From Malachius bipustulatus (lineage: Eukaryota; Arthropoda; Insecta; Coleoptera; Melyridae), in assembly GCA_910589415.1 (NCBI GenBank), contig OU342630.1, positions 15,595,867 to 15,659,866 of the forward strand: 64,000 nucleotides of DNA, in the 5' to 3' direction. Under the pieces are notes generated by a model, which saw only the letters and a program-made list of their open reading frames with translations, was not told where the DNA came from and did no database searches. This document shows positions 34,333 through 46,218 of the stretch, piece by piece; the stretch's first letter is position 1, and each line of letters starts with the position of its first letter. The position numbers and the translations under genes were made by a program.

Positions 34333-35015
34333 TGATAGAATAAAAATTAGCCATCTGATTTTGATGAACAAACAAGTTGATTTTGAAGAATAAACTATTA
34401 TTTTTTTCTCATCAAAGGTAATTTACTTGTGATCTATCCTCGAATATACCCTTCTATCCTAATATAAAAACCTCCCAATAAAAAACTTTCAATTATCGTG
34501 AGTGTGATTTTCATGAGTTGATATGAATTTAAGATATTAAGATTGAAGTGAGTCAATTATTATAGTATATTCAGAGTCAATTATACTAAATATTCAAGAA
34601 CCAAGAGCTCGATTGAGAGAGTAGAATGATAGCACTATGGGATGTAAGTACTATAAAAAATACATTTTTTTTAAATTTGTTTTAACCATTTTTACTATAA
34701 TTATATCCTGATCTACTTGAAAAACGAGCAGTAATTATTACTAGTTTTGATAAATGGATAAGCCCGGATACGAGACTTAAAAAAGAGGGTTGTCGGAGTC
34801 ACAAGGTAATTAATTATTGATGGGTCTTTAAATTTCTCCCATTTTTTAGTCCAACATATGAAATTGGACATATTTAGATATTTAGATTCATAGGTAATAT
34901 AAAATTAAAAAGGAAATACGGTAATAAATTAGGTAATTTGGTAGGCAATAGAAAATGGGTAGGTAATAAAAATATATGTAAAGGTAATAAGGTAATATAT
35001 TACCTCTCAAAGAAA
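34333..35015. repeat. non-coding stretch with degenerate GGTAAT repeats
   Basis: From about 34891 to 35000 the motif AGGTAAT recurs irregularly (at least six times) and resumes at about 35305, so the element at 35018 has inserted inside this degenerate array. Nothing else recognised from 34333. Confidence 0.5.
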
Positions 35016-35017
35016 TA

Positions 35018-35260
35018 CAGGGTGTTCTACAAGCTCTATGACAAACTTATATTTTATAAGTCTACATTGGTTGACATAGTGTCTTAGTGACATAGCGACT
35101 TAGTGTCACTTCCTGGTTGACTGAAAAAATTACGATTCTTTAAATGCTTGTAACTTCTAAACAAAAACGAATCGGACCCATGTTTATTAAAAAAAATATG
35201 TTTAAAATCAAGCAACCTACCATCTGTCAAAGTTTGTCATAGAGCTTGTAGAACACCCTG
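35018..35260. mobile_element. deleted Tc1/mariner-like derivative (MITE)
   Basis: A 243-bp copy of the 11776 family: CAGGGTGTTCTACAAGCTC at the left, a complete right end GAGCTTGTAGAACACCCTG, and TA on both sides (35016-35017, 35261-35262). The left arm is mostly replaced by a short region of TTGACATAGTG/TTAGTGACATAG repeats. Its preserved right end supplies the terminus missing from 12466. Confidence 0.88.
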
Positions 35261-35262
35261 TA

Positions 35263-37245
35263 TACAAGGAAATAAAGAAATAAATTGGGTTATGAGAAGT
35301 AAAAAGGTAATAAGGTGTACACTTTAAGAGTGAAAAGCCCCTCGGTTCATTCCGTACAGTTGTGCAATTTTGACTTATGACAGTGAACGATCATAGTCCT
35401 ATAACCACACAGTAAGCACTATGTAAGATTTGTAAAATAGACAACATTCGATGACAACTAACAATAGTGATGGATAAAACAGTCGCTTTTGAAGCAGTTT
35501 TTACTTTTACTATTAAATCACATAATATACGGAAATTATTATGCTGATTTATGTATAAGTATCAAGTATATAAGTACTAGTAAATATACTAGTACACCTC
35601 GTAGTACACTCAAGAAATTTTCAATTGAATTAAGAGAGAAGATATTATAAAATACTAAAATCAATTCAATCGTTCATTAAATAAAATACACAGATAAAAA
35701 TGTATCGGTAATATACACAGATCTCGCAACTCTATTATATTATAATATGTTATAAACGACTTCTGTCATTTTATCAATTTTTGGATTATTGAAATATTGT
35801 TGAAGTCACAAAATATGTCAGTTTAACAATTAGATTTTTTCGTTATATCTCTTGGTCGACTATACATTACTTTTGTAAAATTCGTAAGTGAATTGAAATA
35901 TCATTGGCGAAGTTAAACGTCAAAGTGAAGTGAATAATTTCAGTTACTTGGAGTGATGGATACTATTGAGACTATTGAGATCGTGAAAAATTTGCTGCTT
36001 TGTTGTTTAACAATATATTATTATTTTATTTTTCTAGTCTATTTTTCAGCATTTATTTTCCGGACACCGAATTTCCATTTACCTAACACGATTGTATTCA
36101 AACGATTACTAAACGATTATAGTTTCCACGGTTTTCAGCATTATTTTATTGGCAACGAAACAACTCCGACTGTCTAGGAAAACAGATGACCGCGGCAGTT
36201 AAAGTTGTTAACCTTTCATTAATACTTTTACTCATGTGCTATGAAATAATATGCAATTCCCTGTTCAATGACAATGCTTTATAAAATATTCTGGAAATGA
36301 ACGGTGAAAATACTGTTATTTTTAATGAATAATTATATTGTTAAAGCTACCGCTTTTGTAAACGTAATCATTTGCAATTGCACTGAAAATAAACATGACC
36401 GGAAATGGTCACGATGTGAATTCTTGATACATATTTATTGAAACAGTAGGTAGGTATGCATATACAAACAGCAGGGAAAATTTGTTTTGAAGTCCTAAAT
36501 TAGTGAGGTGTCAAGGGCATCAGAATAATACAATAATTATACGTTTACTATGCAGTAAGTGGTTGGACCTTCATATTGTTACGACTCATAAAATTGGCTG
36601 TTTTGTTTTTATACATTTGAGCCGTAAACTCGGCCGTACATTACAAAAGTGACAAGAACTGAGAACTTGGGTTATGACAACACATCTCTGTTCAAGTGTC
36701 TTCTATGTTCCCGTAAATTATGGATTATGGCCCTCTGAAATTCTGGAATGCAGTCGTACGGTAGGATGTTATTAATGATTAATTAAAAACACTGAATGAT
36801 TAACCATGTAGTTTGCCAAAATGACACGGTACAATAAACACATAGTTCCGAAATACATAAATTACTTAAAATAAATAAAAAGTCAAGACGAATAACTACC
36901 TTACGATAAAGTAAGCGCTAAGATACACTTATTCCTTATTATGGAGTTCACATTTTCGGCATTTTTAAATTATCAACAATTTGTTGCAGAAAAGTTGCAA
37001 GACTGCCAAACGAAACAAGGTTTTTAGGCATAAACGTTTTAATTGTGGCAAAATGAAACTACCTGCCGAAAATTTACATAGGTACGACCTTTCTTGTACA
37101 GAGTTGTACAGGGAGTCCCTGAAATTACTTTACAACTCTCAAAGCCAAATGTTCCTCAGTTGAATGAAACTAATTCGAATTAAGTCAACTTATCTTAGTC
37201 CTAAGTTGCTTGGTTTGGCCGCTAGGATATGTCAAAGTGACAATT
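35263..37245. other. non-coding stretch
   Basis: No gene or repeat recognised. A 74-codon frame at 35953-36177 contains a hydrophobic run but lacks any other coding evidence. Confidence 0.4.
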
Positions 37246-37810
37246 ATGATTTTTTTTTTTTTTTTTTGATTATACTATAAAAGCTAAATCGCTGGAGCGA
37301 TTTTGATGAAATTTAGTATGACGTTTATGGTTTTATGGGAGTTTATGGGCCCAAAATGCTGGACTACAAGTACAGGAAAAGGATACCTACATATTCCTAT
37401 GGATATCACTCATACATATATCATGAAATCCACTTTTTTCAAGATACACATATAATGTATGAAAAAATAATTTCTAATAGTCAAAGGACCAACCGTTTCT
37501 GAATTGCTGAGGCGGCAGGGGTCTAGGCGCAGGCGGAGGGTCCTCAAACTGTTGCAGCCACTCGTAGAGCTGCTCCAGGTCCCGGAGGCTCTGCTGACGC
37601 TCGGCCTCCTCCCGTTTGGCCACCTCCTCCAGGTCTTCCATCACTCACTCCAGCTGGTCGCGTCCGGACCCGCGCTCCGGGCCATCGCTCATCGCACTAC
37701 CGGCCGGATATCTGACCGCAACACTGACACTCCATAACTCACATTGAGGGTTGCTCACGCCCTCCCGTTTGGGAGCTTATACCCACCCTTAATCCTACGT
37801 GATGTGTGGG
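37246..37810 (-). mobile_element. retroposed GC-rich insert with poly(A) tail, minus strand
   Basis: On the minus strand the segment begins GC-rich near 37800 (GGGTGGGTATAAGCTCCC, a TATA-like motif), contains a short GC-rich open frame, then an AT-richer tail with CGCTCCAGCGATTTAGC, and ends in a run of about 20 A (T-run at 37249-37268 on plus). This layout fits a short non-LTR retroelement or a retroposed transcript. I could not define a target duplication with certainty. Confidence 0.5.
37474..37692 (-). pseudogene. short coiled-coil-like ORF with internal stop, unidentified
   Basis: Minus-strand frame starting MSDGPERGSG at 37692 meets a TGA after 15 codons. The same frame restarts at ATG 37641 and runs 55 codons to TAG 37474-37476. 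The second part is charged and helix-prone (MEDLEEVAKREEAERQQSL), then Gln/Pro-rich, and ends NGWSFDY. GC content and codon use are quite unlike the surrounding DNA. It resembles a fragment of a retroelement Gag or ORF1-type protein, but I do not recognise the family. Confidence 0.45.
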
Positions 37811-38742
37811 AGGTAAATTTACACTTCAAGTTAGAGTGTCCTTCGGTTTTATGTTTATATTACCTACATGAGAGTTCACGACAAGGGTGCTTGCTTATAT
37901 TATGATGTGAAGCTAAAGTACAACTATTGGCTATGATGACTAGTTATAAGTTGACTCCCACTCACTATAAATAATCGGATATATTGGAATTGATATACAG
38001 AGTGCTAGAAATAGTATAACAAAATTATAGCAAATAGTGCTTGGCAAAGTAAGACCAACACTCATGAACGGATCAGTTTTGAAAAAAAAAAAACGATAAA
38101 CAACAAACCGATTCTCAGATATATTTGAGTGAAAAAAAGTATAAAATTATTATATTGCTCATGATTTTTTAATTTTGTAAATAATCTTTTTTGTCTTATA
38201 TTCACTAGATTGTCAGCCTGGAAATTTGTTAAGTTATTTTTTTATACCCTGTATACAAACCAATATAATATAGAAACGGAGCAGGTTATGCAAAAAAAAT
38301 TAAAGAAAGCAGATTCTAGCTTGCTTTACTAGATCCAGTAGATCTTTCAAAATAAATAACTTCCTAATTTTTCACGAAATTATAAAACTTTTCTGAATCA
38401 AAAATTCTTTATATCCGAGTCTATAATCAACAGTACCTAACAGGTATTCTTCAAATGTGCCTCTGAACTTCAACTTCCAAAAGTAAAACGCTATCATGAA
38501 AACTGCGAAAGCAGACAATGAAATCCCCTGGCCCTACTAATTTATAAGAGGTAGAAAAAGGTTTATTTAACAGTAACAGACATATGCAATTATTAATAGA
38601 CGCTCATGCGATTTATACGATTGAATCTACTTATAAATAGGGCATTGGGTTCACTTAAAAATTCAAAGTAAAAAGACATTTAAAAAAATAGACGTAAATT
38701 AAAAATATTTGCTTTTTGAAGAAATGCTTCTTTGAACTACGT
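37811..38742. other. non-coding stretch
   Basis: Contains possible ends of a decayed element (ATACAGAGTGCTAG near 37996 and TACCCTGTATAC near 38246) but no matching arms. No gene recognised. Confidence 0.45.
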
Positions 38743-38868
38743 ATTCACAAACGTAGTTTGGATGGAGAGATGGAGATATAATTATCTCCATCTCATTTTA
38801 ATGCATTTAAACTGTATATCTCTATCCCATTTAATTAATTTTTTTTAACACTTTCTAAATACGGGTGT
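38743..38868. mobile_element. diverged PIF/Harbinger-like MITE
   Basis: CGTATTCACAAACGTAG, then ATTATCTCCATCTCATTTTA and CATTTAATTAATT, then AAATACGGG follow the same order as the well-preserved MITE at 59919-60066, with several mismatches. It lies immediately before the inverted-repeat element at 38872. Confidence 0.65.
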
Positions 38869-38871
38869 ATA

Positions 38872-40985
38872 CAGGGTTTTTCCTAATTGAATGTCAATAT
38901 TTCAGGAGGTGATTTTTTGGATCCATTTTAAAAGAAAACTTCATAAGAACGTATGTTCTTAAAGTCCTCACTTTTTAGATACAGGATGGTAAAGTTTTTA
39001 AAAATAAATATATTTTTCAAAATATCTGTAACACCGCTCTAGATATTTTAATTAAATTTCGTATACAGATATCACGTATCAAGAGAGGCGAGTTTATCCT
39101 ACTTCCCGATTATATGGAAATATGCCGAAATCCTAATGATCCACAAAGCAGGCAAACCACCCCATGAAGCCGCATCATATCGACCCATCAGCCTACTTCC
39201 TATCGTTAGCAAAGTATTTGAACGATTACTACTGAAAAGGATAAACACAGACCACGACCTCCCAACCATACTACCAAACCATCAATTTGGCTTACGTGAG
39301 CGCCATTCAACAATGCAACAGTGCCACCGGCTTGTTAATGAAATATCCAAAAGCTTGGAGGAAAATAAATTCTGCAACACCGTTCTTCTAGATATCTCCC
39401 AAGCTTTTGACAAAGTTTGGCACAGAGGTTTGCTCTTCAAAATCAAAAACACCCGAAACAGTACCTAATAATTACTACCTCCTAATCAAATCATACCTCT
39501 CAAATAGACATTTTTCAGTCAAGTACAACAATGAACATTCCAATTTTTTTCCCATCAACTCTGGTGTACCTCAGTGAAGCGTCCTCTGGGCCCACTGCTC
39601 TTTTTAATATACACAGCAGACATCCCAGAAACAAAAGAAACAACAATTGCCACCTTCGCCGACGATGTTGCAGTCCTCTCCGTGAATGAAGATCCTGCCA
39701 GAGCCTCTTCAAATCTATAAGATCACCTTAACCAACTTAATAGCTGGTACTCACGATGGCGTACGAAAGTAAACCAAGCAAAATCCGTACAAATCACCTT
39801 CACCATGCGACAAACCACCTGTCCACCTGTAAGCATGGCCAATATACGTATTCCTACTGCAACGGAAGTAAAGTACCTGGGCCTTCATCTCGACCAGAGA
39901 TTAACATGGAGGAAACATATCGAAACCAAAAGAAGGCAACTTGATCTCAAGTTCCGACAGTTATACTGGCTTCTAGGTCGTAAATCGAAGCTATCCCTCA
40001 CAAATAAACTCCTGATATACAAGACCATACTCAAACCCATTTGGACCTACGGGCTTCAGCTATGGGGATGTGCAAAACCTACATCACTTAATATCATACA
40101 AAGGTTCCAGTCCAAAGCACTAAGATCTATAGCCAACGCACCATGCTACGTAAGCAACCAGACGCTCCACTGCGACATGAAGGTGCCCACTGTCCGAGAG
40201 GGGATCTGGCGTATGTCAGCCAGGCACAACGAACAAACTACCAATCACGAAAACGAGCTGATAGAGGAACTATACAACAAAGGCCCCTCCGTTCGAAGAC
40301 TAAACAGAACATGGCCCCAAGACCTCCTTGAATAGAGACCATAGAAACAAGGGACATCAAATAAGGGAAAAACATTAATGGATGTTTTCCCTATACGACC
40401 AAATCCTGTATCACATTTACTTAATACTCTGTATAAAATGAAGTAGATTGTAAATAAAGCAAAACCGTTAGAATAAAAAAAAGAGAGGCATTTTTTCATG
40501 TACCACATTTCATATTATTTCCACTATAGTGCCCATCGTGCAGAATTTTACCTGCATATTTTGGCAGACATTGATGGTATGCCACTGATTTCTGTTCAAA
40601 TAGAAATCATATTGAAATCCCCATTAATTTCTAAGCGAATTTGATTACTTGGTTTTTTTTTTTTTTTGAGACCGATGCACGATTTTCGTATAAAAAATAA
40701 AATCTATTTCTCTGCATGTTAATATGACAATTAAAAAAATATAAAAATATGCAGGTAAAATACTGCATGATCGTCACTAGTCGAAATAATAGAAAATGTG
40801 GTATTCCTATACTAGAGCGGTATTACAAATATATATTACGAAGAAATTATTTATTTTTAAAAACTTTACGACCCTGTGTCTCAAAAGTGAAGACTTTTAG
40901 GACATATTTTCTAATGAAGCTTTCTTCTTAAAATTGACCCAAAAATCATCCCCTTAAATATGTACATTCAATTAGGAAACACCCT
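38872..40985. mobile_element. inverted-repeat element split by a LINE insertion
   Basis: CAGGGTTTTTCCTAATTGAA at 38872 and its reverse complement ending at 40985 bound arms of about 130 bp with roughly 80% similarity. The LINE fragment (about 39062-40480) lies between them, so a small palindromic element was the target. The region right of the LINE (40490-40850) is otherwise unrecognised AT-rich sequence, including a T-run at about 40653-40667. Confidence 0.65.
39062..40480 (+). pseudogene. jockey-clade LINE, 5'-truncated, with frameshifts and stops
   Basis: This is a remnant of the ORF2 reverse transcriptase, the enzyme that copies LINE RNA into DNA at a nicked target. Visible parts: RT motifs SYRPISLLPIVSKVFERL and LDISQAFDKVWH in the first frame (39136-39468); FADDVAVLS, which holds the catalytic Asp pair, at about 39655-39681; then VKYLGLHLDQRLTWRKHI and the C-terminal domain ending PQDLLE at 40335. 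A frame change after about 39460 and stops near 39577 and 39718 break the gene. The endonuclease and ORF1 are missing. It ends in a short A-rich tail near 40475. It is a different family from the LINE fragments at 18.2 and 20.2 kb. Confidence 0.88.
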
Positions 40986-42207
40986 AATTGATATATTACT
41001 TATTATTGATAATTATTATTTTAATTAATACTATGTAATTATTATTTTAAATTATTATGTTATTATATCATAATTAATTTTGAGTACATTACTTATGAGA
41101 AACTCAATTCTCAATCAGAAACATATTTTTTCTGAGTCAATATAAATTTAAAATCAAATTTTTTGAGCCATTGTACCTATTAATTTTTTGACAGAATGAA
41201 ACATTCTTGAGATCGAAATACACATTTGCATCATACTTAAATAACGAATGAATGAATTATAAAATATGCAAAATTCAATCATTTTTTAAGTTCAGCCGAT
41301 TCTAATAATAGCAGCACACAATAACGTTATTCTATATTTGTAAATAAACAGGTGCTCCGTCATCCTACAATTAATTTCTTATAATTAATTAATGGATTGG
41401 GCCCTACGATCGATGACGCTTGTGTTATTCGAATTTGTGGTATTTATTTGCCAAAGTTAGGACTTGGGGTAGACAAGCTTCTTATAACTATTTTTTAAAT
41501 AAAACGATCTGAAAACATTAAACTAACAATAATTACTTTCCTGAGTTATTTTTTTTATTTTTATTATTTATTTAAAATAATACAAAAACACCTTCCTTTA
41601 TCGTTTGGACAGTGAAGCTGTAGTCAAAATTAGTCCCTTAATCTAAACATTTTATTATTGTGGGCGCTCATGCATATTCAGTAATGAAGGCCCTTGACCC
41701 TACTCGAATCCTACAATATCCAGGTTATTCATTTATACCGCCAAAATATGTTTATATTACATCACTACTTAGTGTGGAAAGTGACTCATTTCACACGAGT
41801 GACAAATGAAGCTTTCCAAAGTAATATATACAATTTTTCCTACGACCATAGATTAATCCCACAATCTCGAAATCTTTACCTAATTATTTTTAATGCTTTT
41901 ATTATTTGATAACTTTACAAATAAAAGTAATGATTGAATTAGAAGAAATTAAAATAACAACTAGGTACCTACTTAGAATTGCAGATATTGAAAGTAGGTA
42001 ATGGTATGTAAAACTTCATAAAATATATCAAAGTAGCAGAAAGTTGACTTTACTTACATATAAATTGATTTATTTGTTTATTGAATAGGTGTATTTGTGA
42101 GGTGCCTGTAACCTAAGGAGGATCACTCTAATGTGATATTTTACTTTTTAATTCTATGATGATATTTTTTGTCATTTTCGCAGGTGGTCGTGGAAAACAT
42201 TATAATA
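40986..42207. other. very AT-rich non-coding stretch
   Basis: No gene or transposon recognised; includes simple A/T-rich stretches around 40990-41100. Confidence 0.5.
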
Positions 42208-42209
42208 TA

Positions 42210-43245
42210 CAGGGTGTCTTGCTAAGGTTGGCCACCGGCCATATCTCGGAAACTAATGGGGCTATAAGGCTATAACCACAAAATAAAAAATTTCCAGACA
42301 TAAGTGATGACGAGAAATTCAATGAAAATATTTTCAAGATGGCCGCACTTCCGGAAATACCGGAAGTTGACACCTACTTCGTTATTTTAACGGAAACACC
42401 CTGTAAAATATTATATTTTTTAAATGTCTAAAGAAATCGAATACAGGTGGTTTTCACCATTGGAATTTAGATTGAGCGGTTTAGGAGTTATAAACAAGTG
42501 AAAATCGAAAATTTTCAACTTCAAATCAGTGTAGAACTAGAACGGTTTTTACCGTTTTTAGTATCTAAAAACGGTTTACATGTCCCTATCCTAACTTTCC
42601 ATGTTTTATCCCACTATTGTCCGTATTCATCAAACTTCAAAATATAACTCTGGGGTTATATTTTGAATTTTCTGACAGCTGATTGGTCTAATGCTCAAAT
42701 CCTACGAATGCTACGAATTTTGAACCAATCACATGTTCCAAAATATAATCCCAGGGGTTATAATTATTGATGAATACGGGCCTATGTGGAGTAAATTTTA
42801 ATACAGGGTGATGAAAATTATCCGCGCGATTTTCCATCACCCTGTATTAAAATTTAAACCACATAGTAGAGTACTATGTCAAAAGTTAAGATCGGGACAT
42901 GTAAACCGTTTTTAGATATCTTGAGCCGTTCTAGTTCTACACTGCTTTGAAGTTGAAAATTTTCGATTTTCACTTGTTTATAACTCATAAGCCGCTCAAT
43001 TTAAATTCCAATGGTGAAAACCACCTGTATTCGATTTCTTCAGACATTTAAAAAATATAATATTTTACAGGGTGTTTCCGTTAAAATAACGAAGTAGGTG
43101 TCAACTTCCGGTATTTCCGGAAGTGCGGCCATCTTGAAAATATTTTCATTGAATTTATCGTCATCACTTATGTCTGGAAATTTTTTATTTTGAGGTTATA
43201 GGCCCATTAGTTTCCGAGATATGGCCGGTGGCCAGCCTTAAGCAG
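42210..43245. mobile_element. foldback element copy F with nested MITE
   Basis: It starts CAGGGTGTCTTGC after TA and ends at about 43245, where the last bases of the terminal repeat (CACCCTG) are lost. Outer modules (CCGGCCATATCTCGG... to ACACCCTGTAAAATATT at about 42407) are mirrored on the right (43068-43245). Centre 42802-42846. Nested at 42618-42782 is a half-deleted copy of the palindromic MITE found intact at 33591-33861, at exactly the same position. Non-coding. Confidence 0.88.
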
Positions 43246-44575
43246 ATATATAGCTGTTGCAAAATATTATACAGTTCTTTTCAGACCTATTGTGAAAAAA
43301 TATGGCATATGAAAACTTCGATATGCTCATGCTTCAGACACTTTCGCGAGGAGTCTTTATTTTTAAGTATTGAAAAAGTATTTCGGCGGCTTCCCAATAC
43401 AAATATTATCCTGATATTATCCTGACGCAAGTTATGATATTAATGAAACTTAAAATTGTCGCATTGAATAAAGTATATCAACCATTTTATGCAAGCATTT
43501 AATGATCACATTATATGTATTTATCAAGTTGAGTATCAAGCTGAGAATAGCTTTGTACGTACGAGCCAAGTCAGAAGCCACTTAGTCATAATAATTTATC
43601 TACTAACTTAGTCACTTCTCAAGAACATCAACCAATCAGTCTACCATGGAGGATATGCTTAACGAGACTTACGCATCTTAACTGTCTCATAAAAGTAGTT
43701 TAATAGAAACGAACTCTAGAGTAACTTGATTTTTCTTCTCTTCGACCGAGGGAGGTGGTCAAAATATCGACAACAACCTTCGACAAAATTGTTGAGAAAA
43801 TAAGTATTTTCTTCAGAAATTACTGTTTCTATTTGCTTCAGTACCTAAATAGTTTAAATAGAGGAAATAGTTTAATAAAAATGTGAGTGTATAAAAAAAT
43901 GCCTGCAGGGAAGAAAATCGCAAAAGCTTCAACGTCAGGGGGTCATCATTTTCATCTAAACATCAGAACTGACTATTAACATCTAATAGTCATTTTTAAT
44001 ACATTTTTAATAAATTTTTTAAATAAATAAAAATTTAAAAAGATTTTAATAAATAATGAGAGTGCGCATTTTATGGAACTCGAGATGGAACTTAAAAAAA
44101 TTTACCCTCATTCAATTATTATTAATGAATATTGAATTTATGATAAATTAATAAACTTAGGGATCGTCAACTAAGCACACATAAAACAGAAATAACATAC
44201 TTTGCAAAGAAGTAAAAATCCGCCACACTTCGAAGACCTTGCTGAAGTAATTGCGAGTGAGCAATAAAGAGGTAAATGAACGATGCGTATAGTCCATAAA
44301 CAGCTTTATATACTCACCTTCTAGGTTTTTTAAAGACCATAATAATTACTAGAAAATCGCAGTTAATAATAGGTTCTTACAGGAGGAGAATTTTCAAAGA
44401 CTTTGAATCCCACCTGCATGTTACGAATGAAATTATTTACAAACATAATTTACATTAAACACGGGTTGTAGAGTAGAGGTCATTATTAACTACATAATAA
44501 TAATTATGGACAAATTCATTCGTTGACCAAATGATTTTCTTTCTTTAAGATAGGCTCATTTTCAGGAGAGCGAAA
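43246..44575. other. non-coding stretch
   Basis: No gene recognised. Confidence 0.4.
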
Positions 44576-44726
44576 GTGACAAACAGGTGAGTGAGAAATT
44601 TTCTTTGGGGGATCTAGTCTAGTTTTGGTTAGGGCCAAATTCCTTCAACAGGAGAGAGTCGGAAACTTGAACCGAAATATAGGGGTCCGTATCAGGTTAC
44701 CAAGGTCCTGGATAAGGATAGGTATA

Positions 44727-46131
44727 CAGGGTGATTGATTGAAATGCCACCTTAGAAATAAGTTCGACTTCCAAATGATCTAGGAATCTGTAATTTGGAA
44801 CTTATGCAACATACCTAAAACGAGTCAAAATCAAATATTTACCAAGATGGCAGTACATATTAAAATTGCGAAAGCAATGGCCATTTTGTTTTTTTAAATG
44901 GGACACCCTGTTTCGTCCTTGGCGAATAATTTGTTTCGTATTCTCTAAGATACTACCGTCTCCTACCCCTTCCTCTCCCTTTACACATCGGGAAGAAGGA
45001 AAAGGACACCTGACCGGACAGACCACACAAAGAGTCGAGGTTTAACATCGAGAGAGAGTAGAACCCGACAGAGTGCCGTTCGTACCAGACTCGTCGATGC
45101 TGGTGATACGGGAACGGGATATCTAGTTCTTTAATTAAAAAAGGAAGCGGTATAATAAGTAGTGGAACAATCGTGGGTACCTACATATTGGAGCAAAGTG
45201 AACAATAATAATAGTTACAACATCTCGCAAATTAAAACAAGTGCCCCTTCTAGTCGGACAAGACACAAGGTCAGTAATTTCGATAATTATTAATTAATTG
45301 TGTTCCTGTCAATCATTGGAAATTATAGCCTGGTCCTTCAATCATCCTATGAATTTTGATCCTTGTCATTACGTGGCGCTTCGTCATTAGCCCCTTTCAG
45401 GATCGAATCGCGTCGTTAACATTTTTAGCTCTTCGACGGGAGTTAACACACCCCATATATTATTGCATTTTCAGATTGACTGAGAAAATGTAATAACAAT
45501 GGTGCTTATAGTTGTATTTAAAATTGAGTAGGCTAAGAGTTATAAACAAGTGAAAATCGGGATTTTCCAACTTTAAAGATTATTCCAACCAACACGAAAA
45601 CGGCTCAAGATATCAGAAAACGGCTACATGTCCCTATCTTAACTTCTAATTTGGTATACTACTGTATAGTTGAAATGTTTATACAGGGTGATGAAAAATC
45701 TGATAATTTTCACCACCTTATTTATAAACATTTCAACAGCATAATTGGATATCTTATAAAAAGTTAAGATAGAGGCATGTAAGCCGTTTTTTTTGATATT
45801 ATGGGCCGTTTTCGTGTAAATGGGTTTTAAAGTTGGAAAATTGCGATTTTCACTTGTTTATAACTCATAGACAACTCAATTTAAACTGCAACTATAAGCA
45901 CCATTGTTATTAAATTTTCTCGGAAAATCTTAAAATGCAATAACATATGGGGTGTCCCATTTAAAAAAACATAGATGGCCATTGTTTTTGCCATTTTTAA
46001 AGATGCCGCCATCTTGGTAATATTTCATTTAAACTCGTTATTAGGTATGTTGCCTAAGTGCCAAATTTCAGATTTCCAAATCATTTGGAAGTCGAACTTT
46101 TTCTAATGGGCGCGATAAAACAATCACCCTG
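44727..46131. mobile_element. foldback element copy G, inserted in gypsy pol
   Basis: Ends CAGGGTGATTGATTG and CAATCACCCTG, flanked by TA at 44725-44726 and 46132-46133. Outer modules are 44727-44910 and about 45950-46131, inner arms start near 45520, and the centre is near 45682-45722. The left arm is split by a solo LTR at 44909-45448. Arms are more diverged than in copy B (for example TATAGAGGCATG versus TAGGGACATG). Confidence 0.85.
44909..45448. repeat. solo LTR
   Basis: A 540-bp insert starts TGTTTCGTCC and ends GTTAACA, with the 5-bp host duplication CACCC at 44904-44908 and 45449-45453. The uninterrupted right arm of the host palindrome (GGGGTGTCCCATTT near 45951) confirms the exact insertion point. 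TG...CA ends and a 5-bp duplication fit an LTR left after recombination between the two LTRs of a retrotransposon. It is unrelated to the 285-bp LTR at 27878. Orientation not determined. Confidence 0.85.
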
Positions 46132-46218
46132 TATTATAGTGGAGGACGTAGTTGGGGAAAAGCAGAGTGGTAGATTATTATACTTGGCTATTTTGCTTCC
46201 TGAAGTCCTGAACCCCTG

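Larger units (their letters stand above)
44590..46218 (+). pseudogene. old gypsy pol 3' remnant, interrupted by a foldback element
   Basis: At 44663-44725 a plus-strand frame reads KLEPKYRGPYQVTKVLDKDR, the integrase C-terminal GPY/F-type motif that the intact gypsy element also has (KLEPKYQGPF). The downstream part (VEDVVGEKQSG) resumes at 46138 and ends in TGA 46216-46218. Removing the foldback element and one TA leaves the two parts in the same frame. The sequence before 44663 is frameshifted, with GDLV and VRAKFLQQE pieces from about 44607. It belongs to a gypsy lineage related to, but distinct from, the one at 27878. Confidence 0.7.

Noticed and set aside
44802..45026. 74-codon minus-strand frame
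   Set aside because: Crosses the junction between a foldback arm and the solo LTR; not a gene.
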